From Gammaproteobacteria bacterium (GTDB taxonomy: Bacteria; Pseudomonadota; Gammaproteobacteria; Steroidobacterales; Woeseiaceae): 11,706 nt of DNA. The notes beneath the pieces are model-generated. The model had not been told where the DNA came from. It searched no databases and saw nothing but the letters and a program-made list of their open reading frames with translations. Positions within the stretch are counted from its first letter, which is position 1. Every line of letters starts with the position of its first letter. Shown piece by piece: positions 1 to 7,575 of this stretch. The translations under genes were made by a program, and so were the position numbers. The stretch lies in contig JAOUNK010000067.1 in the NCBI GenBank assembly GCA_029881015.1, forward strand, positions 1-11,706. The letters run 5' to 3'.

Positions 1-37
1 CAAGACCGGCAAGGGCGCCGGGGTGGAGCACGACTGA
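1..37 (+). CDS. C-terminal end of an upstream gene (partial)
   Basis: The frame that ends at the TGA at 35-37 is open back to the window edge and encodes the tail KTGKGAGVEHD. Its stop overlaps the next start as TGATG, a typical arrangement of co-translated genes. Only 11 residues are visible, so neither family nor function can be assigned. The call rests on the stop/start overlap and on the GGAG at 25-28, inside this tail, which serves as Shine-Dalgarno for the following Nudix gene. Confidence 0.4.
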   Translation, partial: KTGKGAGVEHD

Positions 38-579
38 TGGGCTGGAAACGACTATCCGGAAAGGTCGTCTATGAGAACGACTGGATGCAGGTCCGGGAGG
101 ACGAGGTTATCAATCCCGGCGGCGGCCGCAACGCTTACGGCCATGTGCATTTCAAGAACCGGGCCGTGGCTATCGTGCCGCTGGACGACGATGAGCACAC
201 CTGGCTGGTCGGCCAGGACCGCTACACGCTCGGCGAATATTCGTGGGAAGTCCCCATGGGCGGCGCGCCGCTCGCCGAGGATCCGCTCGACGCGGCCCGG
301 CGCGAGCTGCGCGAGGAAACCGGCATCGTCGCCGCCAACTGGTCGAAGCTCATGGACCTGCATACCAGCAACTCGATCACGGACGAGGTTGGCCACGTTT
401 TCGTCGCGACGGACCTCACGTTCGCGGAGACCGCCTTCGAGGAAACCGAGGATCTCGCGATACGCAGACTGCCGTTGGCGGACGCCGTGCAAATGGTGGT
501 TGCGGGCGACATTACGGACGCCATGAGCGTCGCTGCGCTGCTGCGCGTTTACGCTCTCAGAACATCATCCTTGCCGTAA
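37..579 (+). CDS. Nudix hydrolase, ADP-ribose pyrophosphatase-like
   Basis: The 180-residue protein carries a complete Nudix box: G75, five residues, E81, seven residues, then R89-E90-L91, E93-E94 and G96-I97. The acidic and arginine residues of this box bind the divalent metal and catalyse hydrolysis of nucleoside diphosphates linked to another moiety. The preceding segment (about 40-75, ending SWEVPMGG) resembles the ADP-ribose pyrophosphatase/NudF group, where an E-V/L-P-G-G motif leads into the box. Substrate is therefore probably ADP-ribose or a related sugar nucleotide, by family resemblance only. The ATG at 37 overlaps the upstream stop (TGATG) and has GGAG 8 nt before it, so translation is probably coupled to the upstream gene. 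The last 23 bp overlap the 3' end of the convergent sortase gene. The protein is cytoplasmic, with no signal peptide or membrane segment. Confidence 0.9.
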   Translation: MGWKRLSGKVVYENDWMQVREDEVINPGGGRNAYGHVHFKNRAVAIVPLDDDEHTWLVGQDRYTLGEYSWEVPMGGAPLAEDPLDAARRELREETGIVAANWSKLMDLHTSNSITDEVGHVFVATDLTFAETAFEETEDLAIRRLPLADAVQMVVAGDITDAMSVAALLRVYALRTSSLP

Positions 580-1135
580 CGACATACCGCAGCGGACCGC
601 CGGCCTCGAGTGCATCGAACGGGTAGCAGGTAACGAGTGTCAGCATCGCGGCATCCGTATCGAGAACGAGACTGCCCCTGCGGGCATCGACGATATCGAC
701 GCCCACAACCTCGTAGACGTGGCGCTGGCCTTGCGGCGTTTCCATGCCGAGCAATTCACCGACGGCGACGTTTCTCAGGAACTGGAAATGCGTGTCGCGA
801 TGCCCCGCGATGATCGCGTTTCCCGTCTGGCCCGGCATCGCACTCGCGCTCAGGTGACCCGGCCCGAAAGCGAGCGTGCGCCCCGAGCCACCGGCCAGCA
901 CGATCAGGTCGATATCCTGCTGCTTCGCCGTCAGCCGTGCAACCGGATACGTGTCCGCCCATGGCCAGGGCGTCGCGCGCTCCTCGCCACTGCCCGTGCG
1001 CACCCAGGCGCGCTGCATCAGTTCCTGGGCGAGCCAGGCCTTGGCGGGAATGTACGCGCCATGGCCGAACTGCCAGAACCCAAGCGCCAGGAGGGCTGAC
1101 ACGATCGGGACCCTGGCCCTACGAACGCCGGCCAC
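557..1135 (-). CDS. Class GN sortase (proteobacterial dedicated sortase)
   Basis: This is a membrane-anchored transpeptidase expected to act on the sorting signal of the adjacent vWA protein. With the start chosen here it has 192 residues. A basic N-terminus (RRAR) is followed by a membrane anchor (about 10-30) and then IPAKAWLAQ, typical of class GN sortases. The sortase catalytic triad is visible: His112 in AGHRDTHF, Cys170 in LTLVTC and Arg183 in GPLRYVV. The frame is open to an ATG at 1225, but that start would overlap the target gene by 107 bp and add a non-sortase-like cysteine- and arginine-rich leader. The GTG at 1135 overlaps it by only 17 bp. A GTG at 1102 with AGGG 8 nt upstream is a shorter alternative. 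The gene follows its substrate gene directly on the same strand, so the two are almost certainly co-transcribed. The 3' end overlaps the convergent Nudix gene by 23 bp. Confidence 0.9.
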   Translation of the reverse strand: MAGVRRARVPIVSALLALGFWQFGHGAYIPAKAWLAQELMQRAWVRTGSGEERATPWPWADTYPVARLTAKQQDIDLIVLAGGSGRTLAFGPGHLSASAMPGQTGNAIIAGHRDTHFQFLRNVAVGELLGMETPQGQRHVYEVVGVDIVDARRGSLVLDTDAAMLTLVTCYPFDALEAGGPLRYVVTARMMF

Positions 1136-3188
1136 GTGACCGCCGCTTGCTCGTTCTGAGCAGCACAAAGAAGAGGAGAGCCGCCAGCAGCCATGCCGCT
1201 CCCATGACGCGCATCGCCGGCGCACCGGTCGCCGTTGCGGGGAACCCGAAGATGGCGTTTGTGCTTTGACCGTACTGCATCAGGTTCGGCACCTGCTCAC
1301 TCGATAACGGATCGCTGGCGGGGCGTACGGGTGTCTTGTCCACGGCGACCAGGCTCGTGTACTTGCTGACAAGATGATGCGCCAGGGCGGTTTCGAGAAT
1401 ACCCGACCGCAACTCTTCGGCGTTGCCGCCGCGCCGCTCCTGGTCGATCAGCTCGCCGATACGGGCACGCGCCCACAACGCGCCGACGCCTTCGCTCTGC
1501 ACGGGCGAATCGAGCGACAGGTCGGCCGCCCAGCTACCGGCGACCGAATTGCCGGTGACGCGCAGGACGTCGCCACGACGAAATGCATTGGAGGCCCGGG
1601 CCCTGACCGATACCGGCTCACCCAGGTACAGGTCCGGTACGAACGCCGGGTAGCTGTCCACGATGACGCCGCTCGGCCAGTGCAGCGTAATGTCGGTGAC
1701 CTGCGGATGCTCGAGCTTGCGGAATAGCGCCTCCATTTTCTCGCTGACCTCGTGCAGGGCGCTGATGAACGTATAAGTACCGCGCCCGGCTTCGGCGGCT
1801 TTGCGCATGAACAGGCTGTTGGGGGCCGAGCCGATGCCAACCGTGAACAGGCGTGCCGCGCCAAGGTTCTGTTCGATCATTGAGAACATCTGGTCTTCGT
1901 AGCCGACGCTGCCATCCGTGATGAAGACGATCTGCCGCAAATGCGATTCCTGCGCGGGCGTGCGCAACGCAAGCTTGAGCGCGGGGCGCATTTCCGTACC
2001 GCCGTCCGCCCGGAGCTGCTGTACGAAGTTCCTCGCGTTGGCGACGTTGCCGGGAGATGCCGGCATGCTGTGCGGGTACAGCGCCGTCGTGTAGGAATCG
2101 AACTCGATCACGTTGAACAGGTCGCCCGGCTTCAGCGCCTGGATCGCGAGATCCACGGCGCGCTTCGCCTGCGCCATCGACACACCGTGCATCGAACCGG
2201 AGGTGTCGACGATGAAGATCGTCTCGCGGGGCATCCGCGCCCCCGGCTCCTCTTGCTGGTTGGGTGGCATAACCATGAGCAGGTGATACGGCTTGCCGTC
2301 GACGGTCTCGGTGAAGGTCATGGCACGCGGCTCGGCCGAAGGAATCGGCTGCCATACGAGCTCGAAGTCGTGGTCCATGGTGGTCCGTTGGCCGGACAGC
2401 TCGACCGTGTAGCGTCCGTTTCGTTCGGAAATGCTGACCGGATGATAGCGACTCGCGATGATCTCGAGCGGCATGCCGGCATCGATGTTGGCCGTTAACG
2501 ATATCTTGTGATTCGCAGAGCGCGTGACCTGCGGTGGCGTAATCAGGGACGCATCCTTGACCTGGTCGGTGTCCGCCGACCAGCCGCTGCCCTGCCTGTC
2601 CGGCAGCGCCTGCCCCGGGATATAGCGGGGCGTCAGCGTCATCGGGAAGCGGATACTGAAGCGGCCATCTTCATAGCGAAGGTCTTCCAGGTACTCGATC
2701 TCGACGACCACCAGTTCTCCGGGTGCGACGTTTGCCACTGATGTCGTAAACAGGTTGGCGCGCTGTTGTTGGACGAGGCTGGCCTTCTTTCCGCTCTGCT
2801 TTGCTTGCTCGTACTCCTTCTTTGCCTGTTCCTTTTCACGTATCTCTCCCTCGATAAAGCGCTCGCCAACGTGCAGGCGCATGCGATCGACCGCCGCCTT
2901 GTCCGGCAGCGGAAAAACGTAGATGCCCTCGACCCACTCGCCGCCTTCATTGCGAAATTCCTGGCGGACTTTCACGCGCGCCACGAGGCCGCTGATGTTC
3001 ATTTGCACATCCGTGTTGAGCGTGGTCGCGGTCGTGTATCCCTGTTCCATGCGCCAGAGGAGGCTGCCGGTTTGTACCTTGTCGGGCATGGTTTCGCTGG
3101 CGGATGCAGGCTCCGGATACGCCTGCAGCACGAGCAGCAGGGCCAGGATCCACAGCCAGGATCGAAGATCGGATTTGATGGTTTGCAT
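1119..3188 (-). CDS. Marine proteobacterial sortase target protein (VIT + vWA domains)
   Basis: This 689-residue exported protein is the presumed substrate of the neighbouring sortase. In order it has a signal peptide (about 1-31), a VIT (vault/inter-alpha-trypsin) domain (about 40-170), and a vWA domain (about 322-495). The vWA domain has a complete MIDAS: D328-T-S330-G-S332, T398 in GGTEM and D425 in ITDGS. The C-terminal sorting module is a FPATATGAP motif (649-657), a hydrophobic helix (about 660-677) and an arginine/lysine-rich tail (678-689). The family normally carries an LPXTG-like signal; here the first residue is Phe. VIT plus vWA architecture suggests metal-dependent adhesion or protein binding at the surface, but the ligand is unknown. 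The ATG at 3188 is preceded by GGGAGG at 5 nt, a strong ribosome-binding site. The gene is divergent from pdsR and shares a 120-bp intergenic region with it. Domain order and gene neighbours make the family assignment very firm. Confidence 0.93.
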   Translation of the reverse strand: MQTIKSDLRSWLWILALLLVLQAYPEPASASETMPDKVQTGSLLWRMEQGYTTATTLNTDVQMNISGLVARVKVRQEFRNEGGEWVEGIYVFPLPDKAAVDRMRLHVGERFIEGEIREKEQAKKEYEQAKQSGKKASLVQQQRANLFTTSVANVAPGELVVVEIEYLEDLRYEDGRFSIRFPMTLTPRYIPGQALPDRQGSGWSADTDQVKDASLITPPQVTRSANHKISLTANIDAGMPLEIIASRYHPVSISERNGRYTVELSGQRTTMDHDFELVWQPIPSAEPRAMTFTETVDGKPYHLLMVMPPNQQEEPGARMPRETIFIVDTSGSMHGVSMAQAKRAVDLAIQALKPGDLFNVIEFDSYTTALYPHSMPASPGNVANARNFVQQLRADGGTEMRPALKLALRTPAQESHLRQIVFITDGSVGYEDQMFSMIEQNLGAARLFTVGIGSAPNSLFMRKAAEAGRGTYTFISALHEVSEKMEALFRKLEHPQVTDITLHWPSGVIVDSYPAFVPDLYLGEPVSVRARASNAFRRGDVLRVTGNSVAGSWAADLSLDSPVQSEGVGALWARARIGELIDQERRGGNAEELRSGILETALAHHLVSKYTSLVAVDKTPVRPASDPLSSEQVPNLMQYGQSTNAIFGFPATATGAPAMRVMGAAWLLAALLFFVLLRTSKRRSRGRRS

Positions 3189-3308
3189 TGCAGCCTCCCT
3201 TTGGCGTGATAGTTATTTAACGGGAGCAATGGGCCGTACCGGGGCCTGTGCCATGGCAATGCACGGGCGGAATGTGGCAAATTGTGATGATTCAACAAGG
3301 GGACCCCA
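3189..3308. promoter_or_regulatory. Divergent sortase-target/pdsR control region with candidate operator
   Basis: All control signals for both divergent transcripts should lie in these 120 bp. A perfect 10-bp palindrome TGCCATGGCA lies at 3249-3258. The hexamer TGGCAA occurs at 3254-3259 and again at 3275-3280 in the same orientation, 21 bp apart, about two helical turns. OmpR-family regulators commonly bind direct repeats, so this is a plausible PdsR site; that is inference. Ribosome-binding sites are clear on both sides: GGGAGG (minus, 3194-3199) and AAGGGGA (plus, 3297-3303). I found no convincing sigma-70 -35/-10 pair on either strand. Confidence 0.35.
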
Positions 3309-4001
3309 GTGGCCAAACGAATAGCGATCGTCGAAGACGAGGCGGCAATCCGGGAAAACTATGCGGCGGCGTTCAGCCGGGAGGGCTACGTGGTCGACGG
3401 CTACGATGCTCGGCAGCCGGCACTCGATGCGTTCGAGAGCCGCCTGCCCGACCTCGTCGTCATCGATGTGAACCTCAAGGACGACGTCGAAGGGGGTTTC
3501 GAGCTGTGTCGCGAGTTGCGCTCGCGCGCCGCGGACCTGCCGATTATCTTCCTGACGGCGCGGGACAGCGAGTTCGACGCCGTGTCCGGGCTGCGCCTGG
3601 GCGCGGACGACTACCTCACCAAGGACATCAGCCTGCCGCACCTGATGGCGCGCGTGGCCGCACTGTTTCGCCGCATGGACGCGATGCAGAAACCGCAGGG
3701 CAGCACAGGCCGTATCACGCGAGGCGATCTGAGTATCGATACCGAGCGCATGACGGTGCACTGGCAGGACCAGCCCGTCGGGCTGACATTGACCGAGTTC
3801 TGGCTCGTGCATGCGCTGGCGCGTTACCCCGGGCACGTGAAGAACCGGCAACAGCTTATGGATGCAGCACAGGCCGTCCTCGACGACAACACGATTACGT
3901 CACACGTCAAACGCATTCGTCGCAAGTTCCATGCTATCGACAGCAGCTTCGACTCCATCGAGACGGTCTACGGTATGGGCTATCGCTGGATAAGCGACTA
4001 G
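3309..4001 (+). CDS. pdsR: Proteobacterial dedicated sortase system response regulator
   Basis: This is a 230-residue OmpR-type response regulator. The receiver domain (about 3-122) has the acidic pair E9/D10, phospho-acceptor D53 in VVIDVNL, T83 and K105, so it is catalytically complete. The DNA-binding winged helix occupies about 135-228, with a typical end (SHVKRIRRKF, then ETVYGMGYRW). It should be phosphorylated by the kinase encoded 6 bp downstream. By position next to the sortase target it matches the dedicated sortase-system regulator family. Its DNA targets are not known from the sequence, but the divergent intergenic region is the obvious candidate. The start is a GTG at 3309 with AAGGGGA 5 nt upstream. 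It could be an ordinary OmpR-family regulator by domain alone; the gene context gives the specific name. Confidence 0.92.
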   Translation: MAKRIAIVEDEAAIRENYAAAFSREGYVVDGYDARQPALDAFESRLPDLVVIDVNLKDDVEGGFELCRELRSRAADLPIIFLTARDSEFDAVSGLRLGADDYLTKDISLPHLMARVAALFRRMDAMQKPQGSTGRITRGDLSIDTERMTVHWQDQPVGLTLTEFWLVHALARYPGHVKNRQQLMDAAQAVLDDNTITSHVKRIRRKFHAIDSSFDSIETVYGMGYRWISD

Positions 4002-4007
4002 CGTGCG

Positions 4008-6068
4008 ATGAACCTTCGCCGCCAGCTGCTACTCGTCAGCTTGCTCACCCTGATGCTGCCCTGGGCTGGCTGCGAGTTTATTAGGGAAACGGAAATCGCG
4101 CTCCGCGATGGCCAGCGGCAAATGCTTGCCGACACGGCGCGGGCGATCGCGGGCTCCATGGTGCAGCATAGCGAAGAGTTTCCCGTGCGAGACAAGTCCT
4201 ATGGGACCGGCGATCAATTGTACGTGCACAGGCTGGAGTCCCGGCCGAAGATCGATGGCTACTTCGACGACTGGACGCTTCCGGCCGACTCCCTGCGTTC
4301 GATTCGGGGCGCCGATGGTCCCATCCGTTTTGCCGTCGCGTCATACGCGCAGGCGACGTATCTTTATGTCGAAGTCATGGATCGCAGCGTCGTCTACGCA
4401 ACGCCGCAGTCGCTCCTGGTCGACGGCGCATCGCGCTTTGCCGATCGCGTTACCCTGGCGAGCAGCAGTCCACCCTACCTGAGAGAGGCGATCTCCTTCG
4501 CCGCCGAAGCGCCCGGGCGCATCATCAGCTACAGGCAGTCGGCCTATGGCTTCGAGCCTGAACCGACGATCTCGGCATTCTGGCAGGACATCCCGGGCGG
4601 CTATCGCGTCGAGGCCCGTATTCCGTCGGGGTTGCTGGGCACCCACCTGGGCCTGAGCGTGCAGAACACGCCAAATGCACAGCAGGCCGGTACGCGCAGC
4701 AGCTCATTCACAGGGCGCACGCCCGGTAGGGCGATGAGCAATATAGAGGAACTCGACCGCATCGCCGCGCTCTACGTGCAGTCGGACACGCGCCTGATTC
4801 TTACCGACTTCCGCGGCTGGCGCATCGGTGCGGCCGGGGAGTTGGCGCCGGGCGGTGGCGCCCAGTCGGGCGGCGGCCTGGCGAGGCGCGTCTACGACCT
4901 GCTCGTCGAGCAAGGCAGGGAAGCGGCCTTCGCTGAACCCGATCCGTTGGGGCGCGAACAGCAACCCTACGTGAGCGCTGCGCTGGAGGGTCGGGAGACC
5001 GGCACCTGGTTCAGGAATGCGTCGACAGGCACGGCGATTGTCGCCGTCGCGGCACCCGTGACCGTCGGCGACGAGGTTGTCGGCGCCGTCGTGCTGCAAC
5101 GCGGAACCCAGGCAATATTGAGCCAGAGGAACGAAGGTCTGTCGCGGCTTATCAACGTCACGCTGCTCACGACGCTCGTGGTGGCGGGCGCCCTGCTCGG
5201 GTACGCAACCTGGTTGTCGCGTCGCATCCGGGCGCTGTCGATCGCTGCCGAAGACGCGCTTGAGACGGAAAACCTGTCATCGGCGCTGCCGAGCGCGCTC
5301 GCTGACGACGAGATTGGCGACCTGTCACGCAGCTTCTCGTGGGTGCTGCAGCAGCTCGGGGAATACAACGCGTACCTGCGATCGCTTGCATCCAAACTTT
5401 CGCACGAACTGCGAACGCCACTCGCCATCGTGACGTCCTCGCTCGAGAATCTCGAGCACGAGCCGTTGAATGAAGCGTCGCACGGGTACACGGCCAGGGC
5501 GCGTGAGGGTGCCGACCGCCTGCGCCGTATTCTCAGCGCGATGAGCGAAGCCAGTCGCGTGGAGGAGTTGATGGCTCACGCGGAGCCGGAGCCGTTCGAC
5601 ATGCGCGCCGTGCTCGAATCGACGACGGCGGCCTACCGGGATGTTTACAGGAACCGGTTGTTCGGGTTGGTGTGCAAAGTCGACTCTGCGCAGTCAACGG
5701 GCTCACCGGAGCTCCTCATCCAGATGCTCGACAAGCTTGTCGACAACGCTGTGGACTTCAGCGAGGAGGGCGACACGATCACGCTGTCCCTCGAGGAGAA
5801 GGACCAGGAACTGCTCGTTTCGGTTACGAACCCCGGTCCCGAGCTGCCGGAGCGGATGCGCTCGCAGATGTTCGATTCGATGGTCTCGGTGCGCAGCGGC
5901 GAGGAATCACGCCATCTTGGCCTGGGGCTTTACGTCGCTCGCCTGATCGCCGAAGGGCACGGCGGCCGCATTGCAGCGGAGAACGTCGACGGTGGCGTGA
6001 GGTTTACGGTTGCGATTCCCCGTCACCAGGGACCGCTTTCAAGGTCTGACTCTGTCAGGAACTTGTAG
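4008..6068 (+). CDS. pdsS: Proteobacterial dedicated sortase system sensor histidine kinase
   Basis: This 686-residue membrane kinase is the presumed partner of PdsR. It has an N-terminal membrane segment (about 5-22), a large extracytoplasmic part (about 25-378), a second membrane helix (about 380-402), and a HAMP-like linker (about 403-455). Next come a HisKA domain with H-box SHELRTP and phospho-acceptor His466, and an ATPase domain with N-box around D575-N580 and a glycine motif HLGLGL (636-641). The extracytoplasmic part begins with a segment (about 70-225) containing RPKIDGYFDDW, typical of CBM9/DOMON-like modules. A second, sensor-like segment lies at about 255-370. The kinase may therefore sense a carbohydrate or other small ligand outside the membrane; that is inference. 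The start ATG lies 6 bp after the pdsR stop with no clear ribosome-binding site, suggesting coupling. The last 46 bp overlap the convergent gene. Confidence 0.92.
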   Translation: MNLRRQLLLVSLLTLMLPWAGCEFIRETEIALRDGQRQMLADTARAIAGSMVQHSEEFPVRDKSYGTGDQLYVHRLESRPKIDGYFDDWTLPADSLRSIRGADGPIRFAVASYAQATYLYVEVMDRSVVYATPQSLLVDGASRFADRVTLASSSPPYLREAISFAAEAPGRIISYRQSAYGFEPEPTISAFWQDIPGGYRVEARIPSGLLGTHLGLSVQNTPNAQQAGTRSSSFTGRTPGRAMSNIEELDRIAALYVQSDTRLILTDFRGWRIGAAGELAPGGGAQSGGGLARRVYDLLVEQGREAAFAEPDPLGREQQPYVSAALEGRETGTWFRNASTGTAIVAVAAPVTVGDEVVGAVVLQRGTQAILSQRNEGLSRLINVTLLTTLVVAGALLGYATWLSRRIRALSIAAEDALETENLSSALPSALADDEIGDLSRSFSWVLQQLGEYNAYLRSLASKLSHELRTPLAIVTSSLENLEHEPLNEASHGYTARAREGADRLRRILSAMSEASRVEELMAHAEPEPFDMRAVLESTTAAYRDVYRNRLFGLVCKVDSAQSTGSPELLIQMLDKLVDNAVDFSEEGDTITLSLEEKDQELLVSVTNPGPELPERMRSQMFDSMVSVRSGEESRHLGLGLYVARLIAEGHGGRIAAENVDGGVRFTVAIPRHQGPLSRSDSVRNL

Positions 6069-6739
6069 CTCAGAGACAGGACCGCAATCTCGACCGCGCC
6101 GGTAAAGACGAACCAGGCGGTGATCACGATCGTGAACACGGGTGTGGGCAGAAAGCCGGCAAGCGAGATCAGCAGCAGCATGACTATGATTGCGAACGCG
6201 ACAGGTATCGCCAGCGCAACGGCGTATCGCAGTCCGTTACCTGAGGTCAGATACCACGAACCGGACAGGAACATCCGCTCACCGACCGCCGTCGCCGGCA
6301 ACACCATGCTAAAACGCCCTTGCAGGTAGATGAGCGCAAACAGGAACAACGCTACTCGCAGCCAACGATCCGGTGCCATCAGGAAGACAACGCCGAGGAC
6401 CAGCGACAGTAAATAGGTCGCAACGCCAAGAATGACGAGCCACGTGAGAAACGATGACTCACGATCGGACCAGAACAGGGACCAGGGGTTATCGAGCGAC
6501 GCAGGCCCGAGAAGAAAGACCCGGTGGCACGCCACTGCGATCAGTGCCGCGAACGGCAGCCCTGCAAGCCAGAAAACGACGCTCAGCATCCTGCCTGGCA
6601 CAACGGCATCCTCGACGACCTGGAGAACTACCAGTACGAGGCCTGGCAATAACGCTGCGCGAATCAGCGTTCGGAGATTTTCCCAGACAATCGCGTAGGC
6701 TCGATAAACGATAGAGAATACGGGCAATAGGGGAATCAT
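6023..6739 (-). CDS. Six-helix inner-membrane protein of unknown function
   Basis: The 238-residue protein is very hydrophobic, with about six membrane segments (near 25-42, 52-72, 97-121, 126-140, 170-196 and 200-222). The stretch RFSMVLPATAVGE followed by SWYLTSGNGLRY resembles the repeat seen in membrane proteins related to the GDPD membrane domain and YciC-like families. That is a fold-level resemblance, not a functional assignment. The ATG at 6739 overlaps the upstream stop as ATGA, so it is translationally coupled to the small membrane gene before it. A longer reading from 6826 would lie almost wholly inside that upstream gene and is unlikely. Its 3' end overlaps pdsS by 46 bp in convergent orientation. 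Confidence 0.75.
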   Translation of the reverse strand: MIPLLPVFSIVYRAYAIVWENLRTLIRAALLPGLVLVVLQVVEDAVVPGRMLSVVFWLAGLPFAALIAVACHRVFLLGPASLDNPWSLFWSDRESSFLTWLVILGVATYLLSLVLGVVFLMAPDRWLRVALFLFALIYLQGRFSMVLPATAVGERMFLSGSWYLTSGNGLRYAVALAIPVAFAIIVMLLLISLAGFLPTPVFTIVITAWFVFTGAVEIAVLSLSYKFLTESDLESGPW

Positions 6740-6999
6740 TCGCGCTGTCCCCCACCGGTCTTCGCCGTCACTCGCGCCCGGAGTATCCAGACGCCGATAA
6801 CACCGGCCAGGCCGATGGCAAGCCACGGGCCATAAGATACGGCTGTCTCAACGATGTATTTCCGCGGAAGCCCGCTTTCTCCTGCCGCGCTTTCGATCAG
6901 TGCATCCGGCAGGGTAAGCAGATCGTAGACCAGGAAGCCGAGCGCAAGAAGGCCAATCGACAAGGCAACCAGGCAGAGTGCTGCGATAAGGCTGTACAA
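6736..6999 (-). CDS. Small two-helix membrane protein with TTG start
   Basis: The 87-residue protein has two hydrophobic segments (about 4-27 and 55-73), a short loop between them (LPDALIESAAGESGLPRKY) and a basic C-terminus. I do not recognise the family. The start is a TTG at 6999, well supported by a full AAAGGAG at 7006-7012 lying 6 nt upstream and overlapping the stop codon of the preceding peptidase gene. The gene ends in an ATGA overlap with the next membrane protein. This tight packing suggests that the peptidase and the two membrane proteins are made together and may act together at the envelope. Confidence 0.75.
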   Translation of the reverse strand: MYSLIAALCLVALSIGLLALGFLVYDLLTLPDALIESAAGESGLPRKYIVETAVSYGPWLAIGLAGVIGVWILRARVTAKTGGGQRE

Positions 7000-7010
7000 A
7001 GTAAGCTCCT

Positions 7011-7565
7011 TTACCGTGCCCTGAGCTTAGTGTTTGGGTCCAGGTAGAACATCTTCTTCCAGCCCTGCGTCGACGCATCGGCTCGCCATGGGTAGGGAAC
7101 TATGGACAGGATTACGTAGTGCAGATGACTTTGCTTGCCTTTCGCATTGCCGCTGTCACCGACGACGCCAACAGCATCGCCACGTGACAGGACGTTGCCG
7201 AAGCCGACGCTTGTGGATCCCATGTGTGCGTAGTAATGAACTCGCCATTTCGGTCCAAGCACCAGGACAATATTGCCGCCGCGACTGGCGCTACCGTCGA
7301 AGATCACCAGTCCACCCGTCGCGGCAAGCACGCGCTTCCCTTTCGGTGCGAAGATATCGATTCCCTTGTGAACCCCGGATGCCCCCCATGGCTCGTACCA
7401 GAACGTATCCTCGTTCCAGTCCGATGTCGTTGCTCCTTCAACCGGGATCAGCAGGCGCTCAGGCAGCAAATAACCAGCAAGAAGGACGAGCAGGATGCCG
7501 GTGCCGGTTCGCCGGGCGACAGTGCGGTTGGCGGTTGGTGGTCGTGCTAGTTCCTTGGCCGACAA
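7011..7565 (-). CDS. M23 family (LytM-type) peptidoglycan endopeptidase
   Basis: The 184-residue protein has a basic N-terminus and one hydrophobic anchor or signal segment (about 20-40), placing the C-terminal domain in the periplasm. That domain carries the M23 zinc site: HKGID with His66 and Asp70, HYYAH with His110 and His114, and the HLH motif with His147 and His149. All expected catalytic residues are present, so it should be an active murein endopeptidase rather than a LytM-like activator. The start is uncertain: the frame is open to a TTG at 7640, which overlaps the upstream gene by 65 bp. The TTG at 7565 begins 10 nt after the upstream stop and is preferred, although its ribosome-binding site is weak. 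The gene lies in a minus-strand run of membrane-protein genes and ends inside the ribosome-binding site of the next one. Confidence 0.85.
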   Translation of the reverse strand: MSAKELARPPTANRTVARRTGTGILLVLLAGYLLPERLLIPVEGATTSDWNEDTFWYEPWGASGVHKGIDIFAPKGKRVLAATGGLVIFDGSASRGGNIVLVLGPKWRVHYYAHMGSTSVGFGNVLSRGDAVGVVGDSGNAKGKQSHLHYVILSIVPYPWRADASTQGWKKMFYLDPNTKLRAR

Positions 7566-7575
7566 GAGAGAGCGC

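Noticed and set aside
1135..1225. Longer sortase start at the ATG at 1225
   Set aside because: It would overlap the sortase-target gene by 107 bp and add a cysteine- and arginine-rich leader unlike any sortase N-terminus. The GTG at 1135 gives a normal membrane anchor.
1941..2498. Plus-strand open frames of 100-185 codons inside the sortase target gene
   Set aside because: They have no domain signal or ribosome-binding site and are a by-product of high GC content opposite a well-supported gene.
4053..4075. PdsS as a lipoprotein (LPWAGC near residue 22)
   Set aside because: Trp at the -3 position does not fit the lipobox, and a histidine kinase with two membrane helices does not need lipidation.
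6023..6068. Bidirectional terminator between pdsS and the membrane-protein operon
   Set aside because: The two coding ends overlap by 46 bp, and I see no GC-rich hairpin followed by a T run on either strand.
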